Below are positions 1 to 12,200 of a stretch of 64,000 bases of DNA, one piece after another. The translations under genes and the position numbers were made by a program. The stretch is from Mytilisepta virgata. Taxonomy: Eukaryota > Mollusca > Bivalvia > Mytilida > Mytilidae. The stretch is from assembly GCA_028015205.1 (NCBI GenBank), contig CM051512.1:23901139-23965138 (forward strand). The letters run 5' to 3'. Below the pieces are notes generated by a model. It saw only the letters and a list, made by a program, of their open reading frames with translations, had not been told where the DNA came from and ran no database searches. Each line of letters opens with the position of its first letter. Position 1 is the first letter of the stretch.

Positions 1-129
1 AATGATGGGTATGTTTAACTCGTTTCAAGTTTCTAAAATTTTATTATTTAGAACTACATTAACTCAACATAATTGTCACATGGGTGTTTGAAGAACCAAT
101 GTTTTACTGTAAATTATAATACTACATAC

Positions 130-202
130 CATCCTATCAGGTCACCATGAATTACTGTTATCTGTGATGCTGTAGATATAGTGACTGTTCTGTATCCAGT
201 AG
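130..202 (-). CDS. Exon X3, unit IV
   Basis: 73-bp exon, phase 1 in and phase 2 out; acceptor tttaag, donor GTATGT. It encodes about 24 residues ending in GDLIGW, the counterpart of GDMIGW and GDRIGW in the other units; the split W codon is completed by X4. It is nine bases shorter than its three homologues (82 bp). The next exon, X4, lies off the left edge, so the gene continues past base 1. Confidence 0.72.
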
Positions 203-3200
203 CTTAAATAGAATTAAAATAGAAACGAGATAAAATTAATCTAGTGATCACACATGGCTGGCCTAAACCCAGCAGTTTTCATTAAATCATTGGACATAAC
301 ATTACTATTGTAATGGTTGAATTTAAATCCAAAAAATCTATCCTGAATGGTTAATAGCAGAAGATAAGAAATTGAAAGCAATTTGATGAAGTACTAATTC
401 TATTATCAAAAATGTCAAGGAAATACAGACAGTAAACAGACAAGTGAATTGCTTTCACCTTTATTTACTACTGCAAAGCACCATGTTAAAATTTTATATC
501 GCTACTTCAAGTCATGCTCTTGTAATCAACTGGAAATTTTCTAACATTATTTTTAATTCAAGGGCCATAACTCTGCAACAGTAAAACTAAAAGTGACAAA
601 ACTAAACTTGGTTTTAATTTATTGTTCCATAGCATTGTGCTAAATCAAGATTTTCCTCAAGTTCTATTCTTGTTATTATCTATAAACCTTTAATCTCAGC
701 ATTTTGGGTTAAATCAAGGGGCATAACTTTGAATGAGTAAAAGAAAAAATCACCAAATAAAAATCTGACCTGTATCTAACAGTCATTATTTTTATGCTAG
801 TTCAAGCAGTATTTTTCTATTATCATAAAAAAACTTCCAATTTCAGCAGTTTCAATTATAGAAATGATATACCTTTATAAAAATAAAAGCCAAACTTTCT
901 AAAACTGAAATGACTTCTATTAAATGTTCAATAGCAGCAACTGTAAAAACATTTAAACCATTAGACAAATTGTACCAACGGGAAACCAAAAGTATGACAT
1001 ATGGATCAATGTTGGATGACAGATTAAATAGAGGTTATTGTCTATTAAATATACCACTCCCCCTCAAAAAAGGGTTATAAATACACAATAGCAATATTTA
1101 TTATAAGGCAATGTAATATTCCCTGTATAACGTAACAAAAAACGGGTGTGCAATATTCGCCAATATTACACAGAGTGCAATACTGCATTGTAAGGACCAT
1201 GTTTTTGATAGTTTTTCATGTTATTCCCGGGATCTGATCGGTGTTGCCATACAATAAAGGTTTATTGCACGAAATTTGTAAATATTATAGGGCAGAATAT
1301 CATATCGGATTTGCAAACTCGTGCAATATTACATTCTACTCGGGGCAGTATTTCCCGATATTTGTGCAATAACCCTATATTATCTTACCCGTAACAGATA
1401 TTGTATTTGTTCCAACAACCTCGTACAAGTGGTACAGATGATTGTCTCCTGGATGAATTGTCTTTCTCCAAACAATCACTTTAAGTGTTCCAGTATTTTT
1501 GGCAACAAACCTCCATTGTCTTATTTTACCACAACAGGTAATCTCATCAATTTCACTTGCCAATAGAACAGCATTTCCTGGAAAATAAAAAGTGGTATAT
1601 TTTATTGCATTTCCATATATCTAGCTCAGATTTTTATTGTTGTATCTGTCAGATTTTGTGTGTATATACTTGCATCTAATTTGATGTCACTTATTGATAA
1701 GTGCCAAATTTCACATGGCACAATTTGAGCAAAGTCAGTAACATATTAATCAGTGGTTTTGAAGAATTCAAAATGTATCAATCCTTTATCTAAATTTATT
1801 GTACGTATATTTCTGCTAATGGAGCTTGAGCACCAGTGATTAGGCCATGAAATCAACCATGAAAACTGAATTGCGTAGCAGCTAATGGGTCACATTTTCG
1901 AAAGCTTATAATGCATCTAATACACTGATACAGGTGTCATAAAATGTTGTTTCAGAAATCTCAGAAAATACAAATATTCAGAAAATTTTAAAACTCAAAA
2001 CTAAATACCATTTCAGATTAATCTCAAAACTACCGTAATGTTAGGACCGTAGGTCAATGCGGCGTATAGGTAGAATGACAAATTTTTTACCGATTTAAAG
2101 GAATTTTCGGACTATAGGTCAATGCGATGTATAGGTCGAAGCACAGTTCTTAAATCATTTTATAAATAGTAAAAATAGGGCATGGTTGGGGTTTAAGAAA
2201 ATGAAAAAAATAAATCTTAGGTCGAGCCCACCTCTTCAGAGGAAAAAACTATCAACCTATATACCAAAAATTACGGTCCATTATATACTTTCTTGTAAAA
2301 ATGTGGCCAAATAACAATGGCTTTCAATTCCTTCACGATTACAGATCACATGAAGAAATGGACTAAAGAGAAGCTATGTTTATTTACCCGGTAAGGTATC
2401 TTCAGTGTATGCCCAGAAACTAGTAGAAAATGACAGACTATTGAATACTCTTGATCCACAATCTGAAAAAAAAGAAGAATCAATGGAGCATCAGAGCATT
2501 TTAAAATCTTCTGTCATAAATCTTAAAATTTCCCAGGACAATTGATAGACCTTTGATGTAAAAATCTGCAGCTATTCACTGAAAGTCAAAAGTAAACTGT
2601 TTGTGTTACAAATTCTAAAATTTACAAAATACTAACGAATCAGTGAAAAAATGAGTAATTTTATTTTGCTCTTAATCTATTTAAGGATACCCACCTCATC
2701 AGTACATAGGCACTTCATTAAAAAAATTTTTTATCAGCACCTCACCCCAAACAATTCTTGAATGCCTATCTATGTAATCCACCTCTCAATTATTAACCCT
2801 TGAGTTAATTATAGTAATATAGCTAATGGTTGTCATAATGACAGTAAAAATTATAATCTGTGTCCATATGTAAGCACTGTTTCAGCTATTCAACCATAAA
2901 AATAATTACAAAATTTGTTGAAATCCATATAAATACACCCCCAAAAAATACTTAAATTTTTTTTAAATTTCCTACAAAAACAATGCAAAATTTGGAAGTC
3001 CTAAAATCTTAGTACAAGTTTTTTTTAGGTGTCTACAGAGTAAAGATGTATTTTTTATATGAAATAACTGTTTTAACTTATTGGGTAAGTTGATTGGCAG
3101 AGTTTAATTGTAACTAAATCAATCTGATAAACACAAAATTGCACATGCATATATACATACATACATTATATTTATCATCAATATCCCTTCAGGAAAATTT

Positions 3201-6200
3201 TTATGTCATATTAAAAACAATGTTCAACTTACAAGTACAGTAATTATGAACTTCCCCTTGCAGTGGACAGTCTCTCGTTTCAGAGTTTTGAAGTTCTGAA
3301 CCAGGCTGGTTACATCTTTGTTTATAGCCATCTTTGGTATCCTTTTCATTGTCACATAATCGTGACCGAGTCTGATAACCCCCACCACATGTCACAGAAC
3401 AGGTCGACCAAGAAGACCATTCAGCCCACTGTGGAACTGAAAGTAAATCAAAGCAACTTTATATAATTATGAAGCTCTGAAGTTAGAACTGAAGATTTCA
3501 TTTTGGTTTTAATGCCTCCATATGATTTTGAGCCAACTTCTAGTTTGTCTTCCATCAATGACAACTTTCCAATTCAATATTTAATACCTCCCTGATATCT
3601 AAAAACAGATGTGCTTAGTTATTGTGTGATGGGAAATGTAACCTTTACATCGTACAGCGATGCCGCTGCTAGTGGACCAAAAGTCCCCAGGGGTATCCCC
3701 AACTCAGTTGCTAGCATTTCAATACTAGAGCAGAATTGATACTTAAAATTTACCGTTACAAAATTGTAAAACATTTTGAGTATCTCACTCGTGCATAGCT
3801 CTGTCCTTAGATGGTTTTGGCTTTACCCCTTTTGGTCATTTCGGTTCTTTTGAATTTGCTCTTCAACCTTTTGGATTGTTGTTTTGGTTTTAAACATTTT
3901 CGGCATTGAGCACAACTGATGAGTCATAAATCGACGAAATGTGCACATCTTGTGCATCAAAATTGGTATCAAAGAACTTTATTAAGGTATCATAAAATTA
4001 ATTTGTAGATTTTCATCCTCCCCCTCAAAACAAAGTAGGAAAGGTATGCAGAATTATAATTATTTTTTGTTCACAGCTATCTGTCAATGCATTGAATTGT
4101 AGAAAACTTGGAATTCATTGTACTGAAGATGGTTTAACGAGCATTTAACTAAATTAATTCCAGCTTTTAGGTACAAAAACATTTTTGGCAATTTCATAAG
4201 TTTGTGAATGAACAAAAAAAGTAAATTAAAAGTCATGAAAGATTCTTAAAATTAAATATTGTATTTTTATGATGGCCATAAATTTTTTTAACAGAGGGGT
4301 TCAGCAGTCAGGCAGTGTTCAAGAAGAATAAAAAAATTAATCTTATATAGCCTATAATCTTATTTTGTAATTTGTCTAAGGTCAAAAGACCAAAGGTAAT
4401 TACAACTTTACTGGAAAAATTATAGTTATACCACAAATTGGTTTCTACATTTTTTAAATTGTTTGAGAAATTCTGCTTTATTTTAAAATTTACTGCCATG
4501 ACTGGGATGCATTTAACTCTGGAAAAATAGAATTTCTTAATCTTCTGATCAGCCATAAGAATTTATGTTTGTTTGTTTAGTTGGGGTTTACGCCGTTTTC
4601 AGCACATTTGGCTATTTTGTGGCAGCCAGTTTTTATTGGTGGAGGAAGCCGAAGTTCCCGGAGAGAACCACCAACCTTCAGTAGGAAAATCAGCAATCCT
4701 TGTCAATTTAGATCAGAGTCGAACACACGCTGCCACAGGTAAGATTCGAACTCACAACCCCAGTGTTGATCATTAGTATTCATGACGAACTACCTAGACC
4801 ACTCGGCCACCGAGGCCCCAAAGCATTTATGAAAAAAAATATTATTCTAATATGGCATACTTGTACAGTTATATTCCCAGTAGACAATTCCACAGTATGA
4901 CAAATAACGATGGTTAAGAACAGAAGTATTGGTACGTTCACAGTCATTCCAGCCAGTCGTTCCGCACATGTAGGTGTCGGTAAAATTATGGTAAGAATCA
5001 TGTGCATAATCTGTGCTACAAAACAAGATATTGTCATCTTCGATCATCTCAACACAGTCGTAATGATCATTGCAGTAGCCCTGGAATATAGATGTCACAT
5101 CGTGCCAGACATCTTTAGTATTGTAATTCCAACCACACCCATAGGTATAGTTTGCATATAGAATGGTAAGGTATCCCTTTGTGCTGAAACTGTTACAAAC
5201 TGGTTCAAAATTGTACAATCTACAGGTATCACCACTGTCTGTTAAAGAAAAAAAAGAAATATTTATAAGAAGAAATATAAATACAAATATATCTCAGAAG
5301 GTAATAGTCTATAATGTATTGTTACCCCCAAAAAAGAATCTTTCATCAGTTCTGTTTGTAAGAAATAACTCAATATTAATTGAAAAATGTCAAATTCTAA
5401 ATTAATAAATTTAAACATCCAAAGCAAAGTCCTTCTAACTTCTTAAGATGACAAATTCTAAACATGTTCTCGTTCAAAATAACTTACAAGGACAATCGTG
5501 TAGGTTACATCTCTCCATACTGAAATGTAAATCATCCTCAAACACCTCTCTCTTGCTGAAAAAATTTGGTTCAGGATTCGTAAAGTTTCTTTCTCTTCTT
5601 CTCCATCCACCTCCACATGTTCTAGAGCACTCTCCCCATTCTCCCCAGGTTGTCCAACCTCCATCCTCTGATAACAAAGAAAAATCAACTGTATTTTTGC
5701 AATTCAATGGGAATTATAAAGTCGAATAGACTCGGTATGACCAAAGATATGTCAACAGGAGCTTACTAATTTTGTTTTTTTTTTTATGTGGCACTTAATT
5801 TGTTTCAGCAGATGCCTAAAAAATCTGTTTTATGAAAAGCTTAATAACAAGAATTAGAAAAAAAATGTAGAAAAAAATGTTCTCTGCAAGAAAAAGCAGA
5901 GGTCAAAATTTTGAGAATAAATTTTTTATAAAATCAAACAATACTGAAGGAGTACACAGAAACAAAAGTGCATGAAACCTTTTTGGACAGATCCCACTAT
6001 CATTTATTCAATAAACCAGATACTAACCCTCATTATCCAAAATATAAAATGTGACAAAATTGATCAGTTAACATAACTTTTGACAAAGATTGCTTCCAAT
6101 TTCCGTGTATTATACTTACTTATACAATGATACACAACATATAAACCAGCAAGTCCGTTATATCCACAGGAACTACCGATGTTTGAGTTTGTCACATTGA

Positions 6201-9200
6201 ACAGACATTCTGTTTTATTTTCACACATGTCTTTTACTCCAAAGGCATCAGTATGATTACAATCACCTTTGAAAAACACATAACGGACATAATCGATAAT
6301 GATGTACGGATCAGCTGGTGGTATGTATCCAGTGTAAGTTTCGTATGCTTCGTTTTCTTGGACACAAGATAAACTGGCTTCTAATTCTTCTGTTGTGTTC
6401 AGGAAGTAATACACTGAAAGCATAAAGAGAATACATTACATTTTCATTCCCATGATTTATACATGTAGCTTCAAGCAAACATTTGGTTTGTTTGTTTGTT
6501 TAGTTGGGGTTTAATGCTGTTTTCAGCACATTTGGCCATTTTGCGGCTGCCAGTTTTTATTGGTGGAGGAAGCCGGAGTACCCAGAGAGAACCACCAACC
6601 TACGGTAGGAAAATTGGCAATACTTGTCAATTAAGATCAGTCGAACACACCCCGCACAGGTGAGATTCGAACTCACAACCCCAGCGTTGACAGGCCAGTG
6701 ATCATTAGTAGTCATGACGAACTACCTAGACCACTCGGCCACCGAGGCCCCTCGCAAACATTTGGAGAATTTTTGAAAAGGATATACATGTTCATTGCAT
6801 TATTCAATTTTTTCTTGGAATATGGTATTTCAGAGAAAATTATTTAGAAAACAATTAATTTTTCTCCAATAGAATAGAGAATGGCAACGGGGAATGTGTC
6901 AAAGAGAAAACAACCCGACCATAGAGCAGAAAACAGCTCCAGGCTACCAATGGGTCTTCAACACAGCGAGAAGATCCTGGACCTGGAGGAGGGCTTCAGC
7001 TTGCCCCTAAATAATACATACTAGTTCAGCGAAACTGAACTCCGAAACATACAAATGAACCAAAATTCAAAAAACACAAAAGACTAACAAAGGCTAGAGG
7101 TTCCTGACTTGGGACAAGCGCAAATATGCAATGGGGTTTAACATGTTTTGTGAGATCTCAGCCATCCCTCTATACCTCTAGCCAATGTGGAATAAACTAA
7201 CACACAGCGATACACATAGTAAAACTCAGTTCAATAGATGTCCGAGTCCTATGTTAAAGAGGGTAACAGAAGAAACTAAGCAAAATGACAATGATCAATA
7301 TAAATTAACAAAGGACTACCAGTAGTTACTGACATGTCAGCTACAGACCTCAATTAAAATGATCGAAAGATTATGTCTTTATATACGTAGAAGACTTTTT
7401 TCTGAACATAAAATGGTAATATGTTGTTTTCCAGAAGGTATAATACTATATTTTGAACAATATTTCAGTTATACTGGTAACTCTACTATGGAATGCAACC
7501 AGGGCCACTTTTCATTATGTTGATTCATATTGATCAGGTACAACCCATCACCCATTAGCTAAAAGATGACAATACACCAGAAATGTACTGATATATGCAG
7601 TCTGAAAGACATAATAGAAACACATGAATCCTTTGTGATTACACACACTTTGCAAATAGCAAAGTTTAACTTCAAATTCATTTTGTTGACATGATTATAT
7701 AAGTGATCTAAAGTAGAAATGACAAACTAGACCATGCTTCCACTTAGGCCAGACATTAGAACATATAATGTAAATATTCTCTGGTGCTTCTCATTTTTCC
7801 AACTCATCAGTTCAATTTATGACACGACTGCTTTTCCAGCAAATACTGTTCATACATACCTTTGGTTCCCACAAAGGGAGGTAACTCAAAACTTCAGAGA
7901 GTAAACCTATCAATAAATTTTTATATTTCACTACTGGGAACATGTCAGGCACACTACAAACTTACTTTCAGGAAGTCCATCTTCTGTGATATTTCGTCTG
8001 ATCATAAAAGTAACATTGCTGGTTCCATAATCTGTACCATCGTAACATGACAAATCTATTCTGTATTCATTACTTGTATCTTTATTCAAACGAGACCCAC
8101 TTTTAAGTGTGATTGTATCTCCTGTTGTAAAAATAAAACTCAGTGAGTTATTAAATCTCACTTGTTGAGAAGTTCAAATGGGGTGTAGCTTATTATTTCA
8201 AAGTAAAGAAAAATAAACCCAGTAATCTGACAATTCTTAACTGCCTGTAGGGAACAATAAAACCACAGACTCTAGAAAAAAGAAAAAAAAAATTGAGCTC
8301 ACAGATATGTTCTTACAAATTATTATCAGGTTTCAGATATTTAAAAGCAAAACTCATGTATTCAAGTTATCTTAGGTTAGGTGATTAAAAGAGCTCCTAT
8401 AATATCTTTTTAAACTGCAAAAACCGAAAACCAAAGTTCTCCTATTCTTAACGTGTTTATTTGGTGGGATAAAATTTCATAATATTTTTAACCACTTCCC
8501 GGTGATTAAATTTCTACGTGGGAATTACTGCCATTTTTTCTACAGATATTGGAAGGATAAATTAGAGATGTCCCGAAACGACATCTATGTAAACAAACTA
8601 CATAGCAACGACATTTTCTTGAGGTTTTTGTCAAAAATCATAGGAGAAACAGATTCTCCTTCAATTTACTCGTGAGTTATGGAATTTCTCCACCCTCAAT
8701 AGTTAAATTTTAGATTTTAACATGCTCGCAAGGAGAATCTATCTTTCACTATCTACGTAATGTGTAAATGATTGCAAATTTTTCTGTACTACTTTTACCT
8801 TTTATACCAATGAGAGTATTTCATAAAAAATCTACCAATACAAAAAAGATTCAGGATTCTTAAAGTTTAAACACAACTTTTTACTACATACCAACTAACT
8901 GAAACATATTAGTAGTTGGCTCTGTGCCAGCAATAGTACATGTGATTGGGTCCGCTCCGTTGGATGGGTCTTCTTTCGTGAAGGTATACATACCACCAGT
9001 TTGTATCTCGTCAATGTAGACTGATTCTGGTAGGTCTGGGAACTGTGGAGGCTGTAATATAAAAAGTACTTACAGGTTAGAAAGGAAGAGGTATGCAACA
9101 TTGTATATATAAACAATTTCATGCAATATTGTTTCATAATGCCATTTCAAAAAATTCCAATTTAAGTGGGTAAAAAAGTGGTCTCATCATAGCTTGCTCC

Positions 9201-12200
9201 ACTGTAACACTATGTCTAATCCACATCATAGCTTGCTCCACTGTAACACTATGTCTAATCCACATCATAGCTTGCTCCACTGTAACACTATGTATAATCC
9301 ACATCAAATCATGTTCTTGTTCCTTCAAAATTTTTTGAAATTTGATTATTCCTTTCACAAATATTTTCCAAATATTTTTAAACTTTCTTCATAAATTTGA
9401 TTATAATTTTATACAATCAAAAAAGTGGGTAAAGATCAGCTGGAGAACAACAAAAATACATGTTTATCCATTATGTGGGCTAATTTTACAAGCTCTCTTC
9501 ATAACAAACACTGGGTTAATCAAAGGGAGATAACATTGTTTCAACTGATTCTAAAATTACAAGTACGTTTATATCTACAAAATATATACAAAAAATTACA
9601 AAAATTATTGTGAAAAGTTCTGTCCAGAATAAAGACTGTAAAATGAACCTAAAAAGGAACATTTCTGTTGTCCCACAGATTTCCTACCAAACTACATGTA
9701 TTTTCTGTCATATATAAAACTGATTCAGTTTTTCTGATAAACTTATTGCTTTTTCCAAAAACCTTCAAAATTTTAGTGACTTCATAATTGCAAAATTTAC
9801 TTACCACATTGTAAGTTGTTATGGTAACAGTTCCTGTGACTCTGTTATAACAAGAATCCTCTGCCCATACAATAACCTTGTGTTCAACTTCAGGTGTTCC
9901 AACAGAATGAGGTAGCATTGACTTAACATTGATTGATTCTAAAAAAAAAAATAGAAACAAACAAGATGTACTGTGAGCCATTGGTCACTAGTGATACCCC
10001 CGCCGTGCTAAGGTCGAAAAATAAACATAGTCGTCAAACAGTAAGTTGATGTAGCATTGGCCCGAAAACGTATCCCATGATATGGCGTACCTATAGAAGG
10101 CTTGTGACAAAATATCAAGAGGCTGTAATGAGGAGTTGCAGAGAAAAGTGTGACGAAAAATTTTGTTACAGACAGACGAACCCATGAAAGCAGGGAACCA
10201 CAAGTGTAAAACAGTAACCCCCTCCCCCCTCGCCTTTGCAGCGGGGGTATAAAAATATACATAAATCTTTCAAATTATGATATCTAATTTAAAAAATTTA
10301 TATCAAAATCTACTGATTTCTTGATGTAAAACTCAGGACTTCACTACTTTGTTTGTTTAAATGAACAATTAGGTATGTTTGAGAGAAGACACAAGTAAGC
10401 TTATTTTGTGTTTACCATACACATAATTTAGATAATACAATGTATGACAGACAAATAAAGTCTTTGAAAAATTATAAGACCCATCTTTAAGTGGAATCTC
10501 ATTAACTTAGTTTAAAATTATTTATTTATAGTGGATTGGAAAACAAGTTATACCAACTTATACTAATCCCTCTCCACTTGGCAGATGCGAGAGCGGCCCC
10601 TGTAGCGGCATTTTAGCCTACTCTTTTTCGACATTTACAGAGGAGTCTTTAACGTGCGTTGCAAATATGTTCCCTGAAATTTTCATCCCAAGCGGGAATC
10701 AAACCAGGGACCTTTGGCTTAACAGACCGATGCGCTAACCACTAGATTACGGTGCCCATATGATCTCATTAACTTCAAAGTGAAACATACTTCATTGGAA
10801 ACTGCAGCTTTTTCTACATCTCCCTTGTGCATAGCACTGTACTTAGATGGTTTTGACTTTACCCTGATTGATCATTTTGGCATTTTTTATTTGATCTTGA
10901 TGTTTTTGGATTATTGTTTTGGTTTTCAAATTTTTCAGCTAATGAGTTGTAAATTGAAGAAATGTTTACATCATGTGCATCAAAATATGAAAATAAATTT
11001 ACAGAAAAACAAAAAATATGGAGTAAATTGGAGACAACACTCCAGCTCTGAATTACACATACTTAACGAAGTGTCAAAGTAGAAGTAGTCATCGCCATCA
11101 TATTCTGGTTGGTAATCAGTTAACCAATCAGCATAGTCAGTATCGTTAAAATAGAAATCCATCACGTAGGTATCAATGAGTGTATGGTCACGTATTCTTA
11201 TACTGTCTGCTGGTGGACTAAAATATGGAGGTGTATCTGTAAAATATAATATATGTATTATAAAATGACTAATTTCTGCTAATTTGATTCTTCAGTATTG
11301 CATTGCTGGACATTTTGCACAGTTTATAAAAAAGGTTGGAAAAATTCTTAAACAATTGTCACGGTATAACCAAAAACTACAATATTTTCCAGAGGAAATG
11401 ATTACTTGAATACAGAATAATATATAATCATTTGTTTTTTCTTGTACATTCAATATGTGTTGATTTATTATACAGCTACATGTATATCTATAATGCACTG
11501 TGAAAACCTTATACATGACACCTGACCATACAATATCTTTTCCGTATTTTTTCCATATTGTATGGTACGACGCCATCTTTTACATAGATACTGTATAAAC
11601 TGGAATCGTACAGAAAAAGCCATATTTTTTCCATATTGGATGGCAGACACCATCTTGGTTTTTGCTGAATAATAAATAGGTCAAATAGATTTTTATGCAG
11701 TATAGCCTTGTCACTGTGATACATTGTGAAGAAATTATTTTTTCCACATTCCACTTCATAGTTTACCCTTAAATGGAAATTGACATCGTTTTGTTTATTC
11801 TTATGTTGTTAAAATTTCTGTTAATATTCTTGTTAAATTAAATTTAGAAAAGCCTATTGTTTTATTTTTAAATATTTGGTTCAGCTGTATAATAAAGTCA
11901 TTATACAGTATAACGTACAATATGGGAAGATATTGAACTCGTCAGTATTGTACTGAAAACCTGCCTTGTCCAATACAGGTTTTCAATATCTTCCCATATT
12001 ATACGTTATACTGTATATGGACCTAATATTATTAAATGTTAATGATATTTTAATTCTGGTTAACCATTAATGGTGCCAATTAATAATTTAATAAATGTCG
12101 CCTTTGTTGAAAGTCGATACAGCTTATATCAACCTGAGAGAAACATATTGACCAAAGACAATAATATTTGTATATTATTACAGAATAAAATTTGCTATTA

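Larger units (their letters stand above)
130..6413 (-). repeat. Tandem exon block, unit IV (3'-most, cut by window edge)
   Basis: Seven of the twelve exons are present: SUEL, TSP1-B, CRM, TSP1-A, X1, X2, X3. It is the most divergent copy by eye: X1 has lost the GYSY stretch, TSP1-B has lost two cysteines and X3 is nine bases shorter. The five remaining exons should lie to the left of base 1. Confidence 0.8.
6414..7965 (-). other. Intron between units III and IV (CAD2b-III to SUEL-IV)
   Basis: 1.55 kb. It holds a family A SINE (6486-6751) and a dispersed repeat (6874-7330). I searched it for a terminal exon or a new first exon that would split the gene here and saw none I could support. Confidence 0.5.
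9939..11062 (-). other. Intron CAD1a-CAD1b of unit III
   Basis: Contains a terminal-inverted-repeat element (9965-10254), a stray piece of the 72-bp satellite unit (10488-10550) and a tRNA-derived SINE (10560-10758). No coding sequence. Confidence 0.5.

Noticed and set aside
4740..4819. Possible tRNA-Leu/Ser gene with perfect A box
   Set aside because: It is followed by a SINE body and CAAA tail and has sister copies at 6486, 48662, 56999, 59476 and 61641; it is a SINE head.
9134..9358. 74-codon reading frame with an internal repeat
   Set aside because: It is only the 39-bp tandem repeat translated; the period is a multiple of three, so frames stay open on both strands.
10690..10758. Possible tRNA gene (tagtggttagcg, ggtttgattccc)
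   Set aside because: The non-tRNA body continues for over 100 bp and acceptor-stem pairing is not evident; called a SINE.
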